DNA from: Bradyrhizobium sp. AUGA SZCCT0283 | Lineage (GTDB): Bacteria; Pseudomonadota; Alphaproteobacteria; Rhizobiales; Xanthobacteraceae | DNA length: 64,000 nt | Assembly (NCBI RefSeq): GCF_018130385.1 | Contig: NZ_JAFCLU010000004.1 | Location: 248,001-312,000 of the forward strand | Direction: 5' to 3' | Translations under genes and position numbers: made by a program | Notes under the pieces: generated by a model | What the model was told of the DNA's origin: nothing | The model's database searches: none | What the model saw: only the letters and a program-made list of their open reading frames with translations | Shown here: positions 1 to 9,947 of the stretch, in pieces | How the letters are laid out: each line of letters opens with the position of its first letter | Position numbering within the stretch: position 1 is the stretch's first letter

Positions 1-930
1 CAGCGGGCGCTCGCCCGTATCGGCCCGCCCAATGTCGTCGAGGACTTGTTGTCGATCGGAGGCGTGCTGCGGGCGCGCGAGACGCTGGACACGCTCGGCA
101 GCCGAATGCCCGGCCAAATGCGGGTGTTTTCGGAATCCCAGATTGCCTCGGTGGGGGCGGCGCTCAACGTTCCCTCGTTGCAGACGCCGCAATTGCTGCC
201 GTTCGCGCTGTCGCTGATCATGCAGCGGCTGGCGCAGCCGTGGCAGATCATCCGTCTTGCGATCAAGATGGCGGCATCCGATGACGAGATTCGCGTGGCT
301 GCCACGCCCTACGGCATCGCCGTCACGATCGCGCTGCACGATCTCTCGTTCCTCACGGCCTGCCTGCGGACGGACATCAGGCGCGGCCATTTCGACAATG
401 TCGGCGAGCAACTGAAAGTCCTGCATGATGGCGTGCGCGGGCTGCGCACCGAACTCGATCTGCGCAACGATTCCGCATGGGGCCGCCAGCTCACCTCGAT
501 CCGCGCCGATATTTCCAATTCGCTGCAGTCGGAGATCGAGAGCGTGCCCGGCCGGGTCCGCCGGATCCTGCGCCAGCGCGCCGACAAGGATATCGCTGCC
601 GCGCCGAAGATCGACGCCGCGGAGGTCGAAGAGATCGCCGCCCTGATCGACTTCGTGGCGGTTTGCCGCACCTATGCCAGCGAACTCGCCATCAACGAGG
701 TGACCTTGCGGACCTATTCCGACCTGCAGCACTACGTCGAGCGATCCACCGAGAGCCTCGTGCAGGCGCTGCGCGGCGGCGACACCAAGGCGCGCGCCTA
801 CCGCCAGATGCAGGCCCAGGCGGCGATCCGCTTCTGCGAAATCCTGTTCGGCCATGACTATGCGTCGCTGATGAGCCGGGCGGCCGAAAATGCCGTGATC
901 GGCGAGCGCAAATCGACCAGGGCCAGTTAG
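1..930 (+). CDS. Hypothetical protein, 5' end outside the window
   Basis: The reading frame is open from base 1 and stops at 930, giving the last 309 residues of a longer protein; the first ATG/TTG inside the window are not credible starts because coding continues upstream of them. The visible part is alanine-, arginine- and leucine-rich, apparently all alpha-helical, with no signal peptide, membrane segment or catalytic motif that I recognise. It lies 231 bases upstream of ccmI on the same strand, but the gap holds a repeat element, so co-transcription is doubtful. I do not recognise the family. Function unknown. Confidence 0.75.
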   Translation, partial: QRALARIGPPNVVEDLLSIGGVLRARETLDTLGSRMPGQMRVFSESQIASVGAALNVPSLQTPQLLPFALSLIMQRLAQPWQIIRLAIKMAASDDEIRVAATPYGIAVTIALHDLSFLTACLRTDIRRGHFDNVGEQLKVLHDGVRGLRTELDLRNDSAWGRQLTSIRADISNSLQSEIESVPGRVRRILRQRADKDIAAAPKIDAAEVEEIAALIDFVAVCRTYASELAINEVTLRTYSDLQHYVERSTESLVQALRGGDTKARAYRQMQAQAAIRFCEILFGHDYASLMSRAAENAVIGERKSTRAS

Positions 931-931
931 T

Positions 932-1015
932 GTGCTTTCCAGCGAAGCGGGTACCGGTTCGCGTCAAAAATCCGGAGCCCGATTCCGATCGATCGGAACG
1001 GAAAAGCTCCAGGCT
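932..1015. repeat. Intergenic palindromic repeat (Bradyrhizobium type)
   Basis: The segment contains a perfect 16-bp palindrome, TTCCGATCGATCGGAA (983-998), and outer arms GCTTTCCAGC and GGAAAAGCTC. Its wording (CCAGCGAAG..GGTACCGGTTCGCG) is one I remember as recurring between genes in Bradyrhizobium genomes; that is memory, not a search. It separates the upstream gene from ccmI. Confidence 0.6.
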
Positions 1016-1161
1016 CGCGCATTCCGCTGAATCCCCGCCGACCTGACCGCCCATTCGGGTGGTTTTCTGCCGCAATTGTCAATTGCCGGGCTTGCCGCCG
1101 GTGGTGTAAAGCGGCGCATCGACGCTTGCCAGAAAGCGTCGTTCCGCCCGGGAACTGCTTG

Positions 1162-2265
1162 ATGACGCTGTGGTTTGTGTTCGCGCTGATGACGGTCGCG
1201 GCGATCTTTGCCGTGCTCTGGCCGTTGAGCCGCGGCTCTTCGGCGCTGGCCGGCGGCAGCGAGGCCGCCGTCTACAAGGATCAGCTTGCCGAGATCGAGC
1301 GCGATGTCGCCGCGGGTCTGATCGGCGTGTCCGAGGCCGAGGCCGCGCGTGTTGAAATAGGCCGCCGTCTGCTGGCTGCCGCGGACGGCCAGCGCGACTT
1401 GCCGGCGCGGTCGAACCTTGGTCTGCGCCGCGCCTCGGCCATCGTGGCGCTGGCGGGGTTGCCGATCGCGGCGATGACGCTCTACCTCGCGCTCGGATCG
1501 CCGTGGCTCGGTGATTTTCCGCTGGCCTCGCGCACGCGCGCCGCGGACGCCAACCAGCCGCTCGACAACATGGTGGCGCAGGTCGAAGCGCATCTCGAAA
1601 AAAATCCGACAGATGGCCGCGGCTGGACCGTGCTGGCGCCGGTGCTGGCGCGTCTCGGCCGTTACGATGACGCGGTCCGGGCCTATCGTAACGTCATCAA
1701 TTACGCCGGCGACAGCGCCGAGCGCCGCTCCGATCTCGGTGAAGCCCTTGCAATTGTGGCGGGTGGCGTCGTCACGGCGGAGGCCAAGGCCGAATTCGAA
1801 CGCGCGGTCGCACAGAACGCCGACGAGCCCAGGGCAAACTATTTCCTCGGGCTCGCCGCCGAACAGGATGGTCGCCAGGCCGACGCCGCCGCGATCTGGC
1901 GCGCGATGCTCGCCAAGGCGCCGGCCGACGCGCCATGGCGGCCGCTGGTCCAGGCGGCGCTGACGCGGGTAGGTGGACCCGCTGCACCGGCGCTCTCCAA
2001 CGATGCGATGGCTGCCGCCAAGGACCTGAATGAAGATGACCGTGGGGCGATGATCCGTGGCATGGTCGATCGGCTCGCGACGCGCCTGAAGCAGAACGGC
2101 GACGATGTCGAGGGATGGTTGCGGCTGATGCGGGCCTATATGGTGATGGGGGAACGCGACAAGGCGGCGAGCGCGCTTGTCGAGGCGCGCCAGGCGGTCG
2201 CCAACGATGCGGAACGCTTGCGCCAGCTCAATGAGGGCGTGAAGAATCTCGGGCTTGGTGGGTGA
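1162..2265 (+). CDS. ccmI: Cytochrome c biogenesis protein CcmI (CycH)
   Basis: CcmI presents apocytochrome c to the haem ligation complex in the bacterial inner membrane. The 367-residue product starts with a membrane segment (about residues 2-22), followed by the typical short helical region, a second membrane segment (about 92-113) and a periplasmic TPR-like C-terminal half. I chose ATG 1162 ([10 protein letters not shown]...) because the first membrane segment then begins at residue 2; an in-frame TTG at 1126 would add 12 unlikely residues. It is the first gene of a ccmI-ccmE-ccmF-ccmH run, the order known in Bradyrhizobium as cycHJKL, with ccmE starting 41 bases downstream. The family assignment is strong from order and architecture. 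Confidence 0.93.
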   Translation: MTLWFVFALMTVAAIFAVLWPLSRGSSALAGGSEAAVYKDQLAEIERDVAAGLIGVSEAEAARVEIGRRLLAAADGQRDLPARSNLGLRRASAIVALAGLPIAAMTLYLALGSPWLGDFPLASRTRAADANQPLDNMVAQVEAHLEKNPTDGRGWTVLAPVLARLGRYDDAVRAYRNVINYAGDSAERRSDLGEALAIVAGGVVTAEAKAEFERAVAQNADEPRANYFLGLAAEQDGRQADAAAIWRAMLAKAPADAPWRPLVQAALTRVGGPAAPALSNDAMAAAKDLNEDDRGAMIRGMVDRLATRLKQNGDDVEGWLRLMRAYMVMGERDKAASALVEARQAVANDAERLRQLNEGVKNLGLGG

Positions 2266-2306
2266 GGCAGGATGCCGGAACCCAAAGGCGAGGACAGAGG
2301 ATAGAA

Positions 2307-2798
2307 ATGACGCGCAAGCAACGGCGTTTGACCATGATCGGCGGCTCGCTCGCGGTGCTCGCAATCGCCGCGGCGCTGGTCTTGAACGCGATGCGCGACT
2401 CCATCGTGTTCTTTTCCACGCCGACGATGGCGGCCGAGAAACAGATCCCGCCCGGCAAGCGGTTCCGCCTTGGCGGCCTGGTGCAGCCGGGCTCGCTGGT
2501 GCGCGGCGACAATCTCGCGGTCAATTTCAGCGTCGCCGACGGCAGCGCCACGCTGCCGGTCGCCTACAAGGGAATTTTGCCGGACCTGTTCCGTGAAGGG
2601 CAGGGCGTCGTCGCCGAAGGCGCGCTGGATGCCTCCGGCGTGTTCAGGGCCGATACCGTGCTGGCCAAGCATGACGAGACCTACATGCCCAAGGACGTCG
2701 CCGACGCCTTGAAGAAACAGGGACACTGGAAGGACGATTACGGCGCAAAGCCGGGCGCTCCGGCTGCGTCCGCGCCGGTCCAGGGGGCCTCGAAGTGA
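2307..2798 (+). CDS. ccmE: Haem chaperone CcmE (CycJ)
   Basis: CcmE binds haem covalently on the periplasmic side and hands it to the CcmF/CcmH ligase. The 163-residue protein has an N-terminal membrane anchor (about 10-28), a beta-barrel domain and the haem attachment motif KHDETYMP, with His122 as the covalent ligand and Tyr126 as the axial residue by family knowledge. The C-terminal tail is Ala/Pro-rich and variable as usual. ATG 2307 is preceded by a purine-rich site (GGACAGAGG). Its stop codon overlaps the GTG start of ccmF by four bases, which suggests translational coupling. Confidence 0.95.
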   Translation: MTRKQRRLTMIGGSLAVLAIAAALVLNAMRDSIVFFSTPTMAAEKQIPPGKRFRLGGLVQPGSLVRGDNLAVNFSVADGSATLPVAYKGILPDLFREGQGVVAEGALDASGVFRADTVLAKHDETYMPKDVADALKKQGHWKDDYGAKPGAPAASAPVQGASK

Positions 2799-4777
2799 TC
2801 GCGGAAGCCGGGCATTACGCGCTGGTGCTGGCGCTCGGACTGGCGCTGATCCAGTCCACCGTGCCGTTGCTCGGCGCGCGCTGGGGCGATCATGCCTTGA
2901 TGAACGTCGCGCGCTCCACCGCGCTCGCGCAATTGCTGTTCGTGGCGGCCTCGTTCACGGCGCTGGTGATGCTGCACGTCGTCTCGGATTTCTCCGTCGT
3001 CAACGTGTTCGAGAACTCGCACTCGATGAAACCGCTGCTCTACAAGATTACCGGCGTGTGGGGTAATCACGAGGGATCGATGCTGCTGTGGGTGTCTATC
3101 CTGGCGCTGTTCGGCGGCCTGGTCGCCGCCTTCGGCAACAATTTGCCGCTGTCGCTGCGCGCGCACGTGCTGGCGGTGCAGGGCTGGATCGCGGCCGCGT
3201 TCTATCTGTTCATCCTGGTCACCTCGAATCCGTTCCTGCGCATCGCAAGCCCCCCGATCGAGGGCCGTGACCTCAACCCGGTGCTGCAGGACATCGGCCT
3301 CGCGGTGCATCCGCCGATGCTCTATCTCGGCTATGTCGGGTTCTCGATCTCGTTCTCGTTTGCGGTTGCCGCCCTGATCGAAGGCCGCATCGATGCCGCC
3401 TGGGCGCGCTGGGTGCGGCCGTGGACGCTTATGGCGTGGATATTCCTCACGCTTGGCATCGCGATGGGTTCGTACTGGGCCTATTACGAGCTCGGCTGGG
3501 GCGGCTGGTGGTTTTGGGACCCGGTCGAGAATGCTTCTCTGATGCCCTGGCTCGCCGGCACGGCGCTGCTGCATTCCGCCGTCGTGATGGAAAAGCGCAA
3601 CGCGCTGAAGGTCTGGACCATCCTGCTGTCGATCCTGACCTTCTCGCTGTCGCTGCTCGGCACCTTCCTGGTGCGCTCAGGCGTGCTGACGTCGGTGCAT
3701 GCGTTCGCGACCGATCCGGCGCGTGGCGTGTTCATCCTGCTGATCCTTTGCCTCTTCATCGGCGGCAGCCTTTCCCTTTATGCGTGGCGCGCGTCGGCGC
3801 TGAAGCAAGGCGGGCTGTTCGCGCCGATCTCGCGCGAGGGCGCGCTGGTGCTCAACAACCTCTTTCTCACCACGGCCTGCGCTACCGTCTTCATCGGAAC
3901 GCTGTATCCGCTCGCGCTGGAGGTTGTGACCGGCGACAAGATTTCGGTCGGCGCGCCGTTCTTCAACCTGACCTTCGGACCTCTGTTCGTGCCGCTGATG
4001 GCGGCGATGCCGTTCGCGCCGCTATTGGCATGGAAGCGCGGCGATCTGCTCGGCGCGGCGCAGCGGCTGACGGCAGCCGGCATCGCGGCGCTGATCGCCA
4101 TCGCCCTGCTGTGGGCGTGGACCCGGGGTGGTGCCACGTTCGCACCGCTCGCGATCGGGCTCGCAGTCTTTGTCATCGCGGGTGCGCTGAGCGACCTTGC
4201 CGATCGCACGGCGCTGTTTCGTGCGCCCCTGGTGACCGCCATGGCCCGCGCGCGTGGATTGCCGCGCGCGACCTGGGGCACGGCGTTCGCGCATGCCGGC
4301 GTCGGCATCGCCCTGATCGGGATCGTCTGCGAAACCACCTGGAACAGCGAATATATCGGCTCGATGAAGCCGAACGATGTCGCCAAGGTCGCCGGCTACC
4401 AGTTGAAGCTCGATGGCGTGACGCAGCGGCAGGGGCCGAATTTCCGCGAGATGATTGCCCAGTTCACGGTCAGCCTCGACGGAGAGACGCTGCGGGTGAT
4501 GACGCCATCGAAGCGCAATTTCACCACGCGCGGTTCGTCGACCACCGAGGCCGCGCTGCTGACCCGCGGCGCCAGCCAGCTTTACGTTTCGCTCGGCGAA
4601 ACCAACGCCGAGGGCGCCATCGCCGTGCGCATCTATCACAAGCCGCTGGTGCTGCTGATCTGGTGGGGACCGGTCTTGATGGCCTTCGGCGGCCTGTTGT
4701 CGCTCTCGGACCGGCGGCTGCGCGTCGGCGCGCCAAAGCCTGCCAAGGCTGCCCGCGCGCTGCAGCCGGCGGAGTGA
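2795..4777 (+). CDS. ccmF: Haem lyase subunit CcmF (CycK)
   Basis: CcmF is the large membrane subunit that joins haem to apocytochrome c. The 660-residue product has many hydrophobic segments and the tryptophan-rich haem-handling signature [13 protein letters not shown] at residues 234-246; a long periplasmic domain lies near the C terminus, followed by a last membrane segment. The GTG start at 2795 overlaps the ccmE stop (GTGA), as is common in this operon. ccmH follows after four bases. Length and motif agree with the family. No oddities seen. Confidence 0.96.
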   Translation: MIAEAGHYALVLALGLALIQSTVPLLGARWGDHALMNVARSTALAQLLFVAASFTALVMLHVVSDFSVVNVFENSHSMKPLLYKITGVWGNHEGSMLLWVSILALFGGLVAAFGNNLPLSLRAHVLAVQGWIAAAFYLFILVTSNPFLRIASPPIEGRDLNPVLQDIGLAVHPPMLYLGYVGFSISFSFAVAALIEGRIDAAWARWVRPWTLMAWIFLTLGIAMGSYWAYYELGWGGWWFWDPVENASLMPWLAGTALLHSAVVMEKRNALKVWTILLSILTFSLSLLGTFLVRSGVLTSVHAFATDPARGVFILLILCLFIGGSLSLYAWRASALKQGGLFAPISREGALVLNNLFLTTACATVFIGTLYPLALEVVTGDKISVGAPFFNLTFGPLFVPLMAAMPFAPLLAWKRGDLLGAAQRLTAAGIAALIAIALLWAWTRGGATFAPLAIGLAVFVIAGALSDLADRTALFRAPLVTAMARARGLPRATWGTAFAHAGVGIALIGIVCETTWNSEYIGSMKPNDVAKVAGYQLKLDGVTQRQGPNFREMIAQFTVSLDGETLRVMTPSKRNFTTRGSSTTEAALLTRGASQLYVSLGETNAEGAIAVRIYHKPLVLLIWWGPVLMAFGGLLSLSDRRLRVGAPKPAKAARALQPAE

Positions 4778-4781
4778 GCCG

Positions 4782-5279
4782 TTGAGGACGCTTCTCGCCC
4801 GCATTGCAATTGTCGCGCTCGTGGTCGGATGTCCGGCCGCCTACGCGGTGCAGCCCGACGAGATCATGTCGGATCCTGTGAAGGAAGCCCGCGCGCGCGA
4901 CCTGTCGCGCGAGCTGCGCTGCATGGTGTGCCAGAACCAGTCGATCGACGATTCCGACGCGCCGCTGGCGCGCGACCTGCGGCTTCTGGTGCGCGAGCGG
5001 ATCGCGACCGGCGACAGCGACAGCCAGGTGATCGATTTCCTGGTGGCGCGCTATGGCGAGTTCGTGCTGCTGAAGCCGCGCTTCACGCCGCATACGCTGC
5101 TGCTGTGGCTGCTGCCGCCGCTCGCATTGATCGGAGGCGGACTGGCGCTCTGGTTCTACAGCCGCCGCCGCGCGAATGCCGGCAGCGCGACCGATCCCTC
5201 GCTCCTGCATTTGACGGAAGAGGAAGAGTCGAAGCTGGAGCGCCTGCTCGCGGCCGATGCGCCGGACAAGCGGGCTTAA
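4782..5279 (+). CDS. ccmH: Cytochrome c maturation thiol-reductant CcmH (CycL)
   Basis: CcmH keeps the apocytochrome CXXCH cysteines reduced and assists haem ligation. The 165-residue product has a signal peptide (MRTLLARIAIVALVVG... cleaved near residue 22), the family motif LRCMVCQNQ with Cys47 and Cys50, a single C-terminal membrane segment (about 106-126) and an acidic tail. The start is TTG at 4782, four bases after ccmF, so it is translated from the same message. A hairpin directly after the stop closes the operon. Confidence 0.95.
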   Translation: MRTLLARIAIVALVVGCPAAYAVQPDEIMSDPVKEARARDLSRELRCMVCQNQSIDDSDAPLARDLRLLVRERIATGDSDSQVIDFLVARYGEFVLLKPRFTPHTLLLWLLPPLALIGGGLALWFYSRRRANAGSATDPSLLHLTEEEESKLERLLAADAPDKRA

Positions 5280-5305
5280 GCCCGCCGTTGCAAGCGGGCG
5301 GGTTT
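5280..5305 (+). terminator. Hairpin terminator of the ccm operon
   Basis: GCCCGC (5280-5285) pairs with GCGGGC (5294-5299) around an 8-base loop and is followed by GGGTTT. It lies immediately after the ccmH stop. The T-run is short, so strength is uncertain. Confidence 0.55.
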
Positions 5306-5357
5306 CCGCTATGACTCCCTCGGTTCAAAAATAAACATCGCCAGGGGGAAACCGGAC

Positions 5358-5882
5358 ATGGCCTTTTCACTCTACGACGCCAGCGTGGCGAATTATCTGC
5401 AGACCCTCGGCGCCGTCAGCGGCTTCCTCGAACGTGGCCTGGTCTATTTCCGTGAACAGAATATCGATCCGGAAACCATGGTCGAGGCGCGGCTGGCGCC
5501 GGACATGCTGCCGCTGCGTTTCCAGATCATCTCCGTCGCCCAGCATTCCCGCGGCGCCATCGAAGCCGCGCAGAGCGGAGAATTTCGTCCACCCTCGTTC
5601 AAGGCGCCATACGATTATGCTGGATTGCAGGCGCTGGTCGCGCAAACCCGCGAGGCGCTGGAGGGCTGGACGCCGGACGCCGTCAATGCGCTCGGGGGCC
5701 GTGACGTCGTCTTTCTCCTCGGCGATCACAAGCTACCCTTTACGGCAGAGGGCTTTTTGATGTCGTTCTCGCTGCCCAACTTCTATTTCCACGCCACCAC
5801 CGCCTACGACATCCTGCGCACCAATGGTGTGCCGCTGGGCAAGCGCGATTTCATGGGCCGGCTAAAGTTGAAGAGGAGCTGA
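5358..5882 (+). CDS. DUF1993 family protein
   Basis: The 174-residue soluble protein matches the DUF1993 family by its characteristic end, YFHATTAYDILRTNG followed by GKRDFMG, and by a conserved QHSRG around residue 70. DUF1993 belongs structurally with DinB-like four-helix proteins, some of which bind metal, but no activity is established. The ATG at 5358 has GGGGGAAACC just upstream. It stands alone between the ccm terminator and degP, so its context does not indicate a role. Confidence 0.85.
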   Translation: MAFSLYDASVANYLQTLGAVSGFLERGLVYFREQNIDPETMVEARLAPDMLPLRFQIISVAQHSRGAIEAAQSGEFRPPSFKAPYDYAGLQALVAQTREALEGWTPDAVNALGGRDVVFLLGDHKLPFTAEGFLMSFSLPNFYFHATTAYDILRTNGVPLGKRDFMGRLKLKRS

Positions 5883-6182
5883 GCGGGTTTTCGGGGCGAG
5901 ACGGGACGCAAGGATGGTCGCGTATCCCCGCGCGCCGCCTGTTCCATGCGGCCGGACGGCGTTTTCGGGTCGGAGGGGGGTGTTTATGCCCCGAAACGCG
6001 CGATTTTGGACTTTTGCTAAGCCATTGATTACCTGCGATATTCTGCCGCATCCATAACCGTCTGCATTACAAAAGTTTAATTCCCTAGCCAGCGCGCGGT
6101 AAGGCGGCAGACCCCATCTTCAGTCCTGCCAGGTGCCCAGCCCCCGCACCGTCGAATTCAGATTCTCTGGAGATTTAGCAAC

Positions 6183-7781
6183 ATGACCGAACGTCCCGTC
6201 GATCTTTCCCAGCTTCCATCCTACGGCGCAGCGCGCCGTTCGCTGTTCTCCGCACGCAAGTTCGCGCTGATGGCTTCTGTCGTCGCCGGCCTCGGCGCCG
6301 CCGTGTATGGCTTCTCGCCGCAGCAGGGCCCGCTCGATGTCTTCACCAGCGCGGCGCACGCGCAGGTCAACACCGAGGTCCGCAAGGTCGAGCGGCCGAT
6401 CGGCTTTGCCGACATTGTCGAGCGCGTGAAGCCGTCGGTAATTTCGGTCAAGATCAATATCGCCGAGAAAACCGCGAAGGGTGACGACGGCGCCAACAAG
6501 GACGAGGACTCGCCCTTCCAGCCGGGTTCGCCGATGGAGCGCTTCTTCCGCCGCTTCGGCGGCCCGGATGGCCTGCCGCCCGGCCTGCGCGGTGGACCGC
6601 GTAGCGGCCGTGGCCCGGTGACCGGTCAGGGTTCCGGCTTCTTCATCTCGCCTGACGGTTATGCCGTGACCAACAACCACGTGGTCGACGGCGCCGACAA
6701 GGTCGAAGTCACCATGGACGACGGAAAGACCTTCACCGCAAAAGTGATCGGCACCGATCCGCGCACCGACCTGGCGCTGATCAAGGTCGCCGGGCGCACC
6801 GATTTCCCGTTCGCCAAGCTGTCCGATAGCAAGCCAAGGATCGGCGACTGGGTGCTCGCGGTTGGCAATCCGTTCGGCCTCGGCGGCACCGTGACCGCCG
6901 GCATCGTCTCGGCCTCCGGCCGCGACATCGGCAACGGCCCTTATGACGATTTCATCCAGATCGACGCGCCCGTGAACAAGGGTAACTCCGGCGGTCCGGC
7001 GTTCGACACCAATGGCGAGGTGATGGGCGTCAACACCGCGATCTATTCGCCGTCCGGCGGCAGCGTCGGCATCGCGTTCTCGATCCCGGCTTCGACGGTC
7101 AAGAACGTGATCGCCCAGCTCAGGGACAAGGGCTCGGTCAGCCGCGGCTGGATCGGCGTTCAGATTCAGCCGGTGACATCAGACATCGCCGACAGCCTCG
7201 GCATGAAGAAGGCGGAAGGCGCGCTGGTGGCGGAACCGCAGCCGAATGGTCCGGCGGCTAAGGCCGGCATCCAGTCCGGTGACGTCATCACCGGCGTCAA
7301 CGGCGAGCCGGTCAAGGATGCCAAGGAACTCGCCCGCACCATCGGCGGTCTCGCGCCCGGCAATGCGGTCAAGCTCAACGTGCTGCAAAAGGGCCAGGAA
7401 AAGGTCATCAACCTCACGCTCGGCCAGTTGCCGAACACGATCGAGGCCAAGGCCGACACCGACAAGGAAGACAAGGGTGGCCTGACCAAGGGAACCGGCG
7501 TGCCGAAACTCGGCCTGACGGTTGCCCCCGCCAACAGCGTGGCCGGCGCCGGCAGGGAAGGCGTCGTGGTCACCGAGGTCGACCCGAAGAGCGCGGCGGC
7601 CGAACGCGGCTTCAAGGAAGGCGACGTCATTCTTGAGGTTGCCGGCAAGAGCGTCACCAGCGCCGGTGATGTGCGCGAAGCGATCGATGCCGCGCGTACC
7701 GACAACAAGAACAGCGTTCTCATGCGCGTGAAGAGCGGCGGTTCGTCGCGCTTTGTAGCGGTGCCGCTGGCGAAGGGCTAA
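6183..7781 (+). CDS. degP: Periplasmic Do-type serine protease/chaperone (DegP/HtrA)
   Basis: Degrades or refolds misfolded envelope proteins. The 532-residue product has an N-terminal hydrophobic export segment (about 28-44, followed by AHAQ), a trypsin-like domain with catalytic triad His166 (NNHVVDG), Asp196 (DPRTDLALI) and Ser269 (NKGNSGGPAF), and two PDZ domains (about 300-395 and 430-525). A Pro/Gly-rich loop at 110-146 corresponds to the LA loop. ATG 6183 is the only sensible start. The two-component genes follow it on the same strand, as in related alphaproteobacteria, which suggests an envelope-stress sensing role for that pair; a terminator separates them. Confidence 0.94.
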   Translation: MTERPVDLSQLPSYGAARRSLFSARKFALMASVVAGLGAAVYGFSPQQGPLDVFTSAAHAQVNTEVRKVERPIGFADIVERVKPSVISVKINIAEKTAKGDDGANKDEDSPFQPGSPMERFFRRFGGPDGLPPGLRGGPRSGRGPVTGQGSGFFISPDGYAVTNNHVVDGADKVEVTMDDGKTFTAKVIGTDPRTDLALIKVAGRTDFPFAKLSDSKPRIGDWVLAVGNPFGLGGTVTAGIVSASGRDIGNGPYDDFIQIDAPVNKGNSGGPAFDTNGEVMGVNTAIYSPSGGSVGIAFSIPASTVKNVIAQLRDKGSVSRGWIGVQIQPVTSDIADSLGMKKAEGALVAEPQPNGPAAKAGIQSGDVITGVNGEPVKDAKELARTIGGLAPGNAVKLNVLQKGQEKVINLTLGQLPNTIEAKADTDKEDKGGLTKGTGVPKLGLTVAPANSVAGAGREGVVVTEVDPKSAAAERGFKEGDVILEVAGKSVTSAGDVREAIDAARTDNKNSVLMRVKSGGSSRFVAVPLAKG

Positions 7782-7921
7782 ACAAGGACTAGATATCAGA
7801 TGGAGGGTTTCGCCGGCATTCGTCGCCCCCGCCGACGTCTCCTTCCGGGGAGCGGGTCCAAAACTCGCTCCCTCTGGCAACCTTCCAGCGGAATACGCCC
7901 CCCTCCGTCGGAAGGGCCTAA

Positions 7922-7960
7922 GGGCGGTGAGGTCCCCCAGCTTCACCGCCCGCTTTTTTC
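7922..7960 (+). terminator. Rho-independent terminator downstream of degP
   Basis: GGGCGGTGA (7922-7930) pairs perfectly with TCACCGCCC (7943-7951), followed by GCTTTTTTC. It lies 141 bases after the degP stop; the bases between show no gene. Confidence 0.75.
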
Positions 7961-7968
7961 ACTTGCCA

Positions 7969-8089
7969 GCATGATCCGGAAAAGTGGAAGCCGGTTTTCC
8001 CTGCGACAAACGCGGAGCGTTTGCGCGGAGATCATGCGCAAAGAAGCAGATGAGATCGTGATGCGGTCGGCCCCGACCGCATCACGATT
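7969..8089. repeat. Intergenic palindromic repeat pair upstream of the response regulator
   Basis: The first part has outer arms GCATGATC (7969-7976) and GATCATGC (8030-8037) with inner arms GGAAAA/TTTTCC and AAACGC/GCGTTT; its wording is one I recall as repeated in Bradyrhizobium genomes. The second part is a perfect 14-bp inverted repeat, 8056-8069 with 8076-8089, around a 6-base loop. An open frame across this area (7800-8162) has no family features and is not called. Confidence 0.6.
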
Positions 8090-8158
8090 CCATCGAGAAC
8101 GGCCGGTCGCCTTGCATGTGCGGGGCGGCCGCGCCATGGTGAGAGAAAGCCTATTCCC

Positions 8159-8860
8159 GTGACCGCAACAGCCCCGCAAATGCGCCTGCTGATCATCGAA
8201 GACGACCGCGAGTCCGCCGACTATCTGGTCAAGGCGTTCCGTGAAGTCGGCCATGTCGCCGATCTTGCCAGCGATGGCGACGAGGGCCTGTCGATGGCCG
8301 ACGGCGGCGATTACGACGTGCTCGTGGTGGATCGCATGCTGCCCAAGCGCGACGGCCTGTCCGTGATCGGCGCGCTGCGCGAGAAGGGCAACCGCACGCC
8401 GGTCCTGATCCTCTCTGCGCTCGGCCAGGTCGACGACCGCATCAAGGGCCTGCGCGCCGGCGGCGACGATTATCTGCCGAAGCCTTATTCATTCGCCGAA
8501 CTGCAGGCGCGCGTCGAAGTGCTGTCGCGCCGCAATGTCGGCCCGGCTGAAGAGACCACCTACCGCGTCGGCGATCTCGAACTCGACCGCCTCTCGCATC
8601 GGGTTGCCCGCGGCAAGGACGAGTTGACGCTGCAGCCGCGCGAGTTTCGCCTGCTCGAATATTTGATGAAGCATGCCGGCCAGGTGGTGACCCGCACCAT
8701 GCTGCTCGAAAACGTCTGGGATTATCATTTCGATCCGCAGACCAACGTCATCGATGTGCATATTTCACGGCTGCGCTCCAAGATCGACAAGGGTTTTGAG
8801 CGGCCCTTGCTGCACACGATCCGCGGCGCCGGATACATGATCCGTGACGGGATACGCTGA
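8159..8860 (+). CDS. OmpR/PhoB-family response regulator
   Basis: A 233-residue transcription regulator with a receiver domain (residues 8-118; acidic pocket Asp15/Asp16, phosphorylated Asp58 in VLVVDRMLP, LPKPYS switch lysine) and a C-terminal winged helix (about 135-230, ending TIRGAGYMIRDGIR). It should be phosphorylated by the kinase at 9958. The GTG at 8159 is the best start. The gene's last codons are odd: a second, slightly different copy of its 3' end (MIRDGLR-stop) lies 1.1 kb downstream at the kinase start, showing that the pair was once overlapping and has been split by an insertion. Confidence 0.92.
   Translation: MTATAPQMRLLIIEDDRESADYLVKAFREVGHVADLASDGDEGLSMADGGDYDVLVVDRMLPKRDGLSVIGALREKGNRTPVLILSALGQVDDRIKGLRAGGDDYLPKPYSFAELQARVEVLSRRNVGPAEETTYRVGDLELDRLSHRVARGKDELTLQPREFRLLEYLMKHAGQVVTRTMLLENVWDYHFDPQTNVIDVHISRLRSKIDKGFERPLLHTIRGAGYMIRDGIR
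8834..8850 (+). repeat. Left 17-bp direct repeat of the insert
   Basis: TACATGATCCGTGACGG, lying in the last codons of the response regulator gene. It is identical to 9948-9964. Confidence 0.95.
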
Positions 8861-9947
8861 AAGCATATCGGCAATGCCCATGCGCTCTGACGATGTCTGC
8901 TGTTGAGGATGGGAGCGGACTAAGCTGGGTGGCGGTGCGAGGTCCGAGTTTGACCCCTCAAGCGACATTGCCTATTTGTTCCTATGGGCCGTGCGGTGCT
9001 GCCTTTGAATTTGCCTCTGAACTGCTCTCGTCGTAAATCATCATCTTGGTCAATACTCCCCATAGGTTCTATAATGTCGCTTGCGAATGAACGAGCCTGC
9101 GGGACCTGCACAATGTGCTGTAAGGTTTACCGCATTCCGGTCCTGAACAAGCAGGAGGGAAAATGGTGCGAACATTGTGCAATTGGCTCGGGCTGCCGCA
9201 TCTACGAGGATCGACCTGAGCAGTGCCGCTCATTTGTTTGCCTGTGGTTGCAAGACGTGACGATGCCGCCGGAGTGGAAGCCGGAAATTTCGAAAATAGT
9301 ACTCTCCATTTACCCGACGACGGGTTTCATCTACGCGCAAGTCGATCCCGGAACACCGTTTGCGTGGCGTAAGGAACCATACTTCTCTCGGTTAAAGGCG
9401 ATGGCGGAGCAACTCCTCAAGGACCGGCGTCACGTTCTCGTTTTTGTCAATGGCAACGCAACCCTCATCATGCCGACCGGACCTGTCCCGATTGGCCCGA
9501 TGTCGCCGGAGGATGGCTTTGTAGTCCGTGAAACATTCACCGCCAAAGGGAAGGATTACGTTGCGGAGCGAGTGGCGCGCGCGCATTAGGGTAAGTTTCT
9601 GCGCTTATCGAGCGAGCCGCCCTTAACTCCACGACTTCTGGTATTGGCGCACTAAGCTGACATGCTGGGCGGTCTCACGAATGTCCGCTCGCGAGGGGGA
9701 ACGGACGTGCCATCCACACTGGATCCCGGGAGGTCGCCTTCTGGTCCATCGCGTTATCCCGGGGGCTTAGGCGCGCGAGATTGCAGAGATTTAACTAGGT
9801 AGGGGCCTGTTCCATCTCTAGCCTTGTGAACCGTGACGGCACAGTTTCGAGAGGCCAATAAGGTCCCGTACACGCTCGCCGAATGGTAAATGCAACTAGG
9901 AGGACGGGAGGAAGATGGTGCCCGAATTTACCGATTGTTCCCTAAGG
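8851..9947. mobile_element. 1.1-kb insert between response regulator and kinase genes
   Basis: The segment is bounded by the perfect 17-bp repeat at 8834-8850 and 9948-9964. Joining the flanks through one repeat copy regenerates a response regulator ending GLR-TAA whose last bases, GTGACGGCCTTCGGTAA, overlap the kinase start. The insert supplies new final codons (GGG ATA CGC TGA), so the upstream protein still ends G-I-R. Two sampled 60-base lines inside count 32/60 G+C, against 46/60 in a sampled kinase line. It carries one cysteine-cluster gene and no integrase or transposase; no terminal inverted repeats were seen. The mechanism of entry is unknown. Confidence 0.75.
9074..9589 (+). CDS. 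YkgJ-type cysteine-cluster protein, cargo of the insert
   Basis: A 171-residue soluble protein with an N-terminal CxxCxxCC cluster (Cys9, 12, 15, 16) followed by Cys32, 35, 41, 51 and 56, the layout of the YkgJ/CxxCxxCC family (PF03692), which is thought to bind Zn or an Fe-S cluster; no defined reaction is known. The second half has no recognised motif. ATG 9074 is chosen over 8984 because MSLANERACG starts the conserved part; its ribosome site is weak. It is the only full gene inside the insert and its composition is lower in G+C than the flanks. Confidence 0.7.
   Translation: MSLANERACGTCTMCCKVYRIPVLNKQEGKWCEHCAIGSGCRIYEDRPEQCRSFVCLWLQDVTMPPEWKPEISKIVLSIYPTTGFIYAQVDPGTPFAWRKEPYFSRLKAMAEQLLKDRRHVLVFVNGNATLIMPTGPVPIGPMSPEDGFVVRETFTAKGKDYVAERVARAH

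Noticed and set aside
964..2364. Long open frame on the minus strand opposite ccmI
   Set aside because: Arginine/histidine-rich shadow of ccmI in GC-rich DNA, without family features.
7800..8162. Open frame between degP and the response regulator
   Set aside because: Runs through a terminator and two palindromic repeats and has no protein features.
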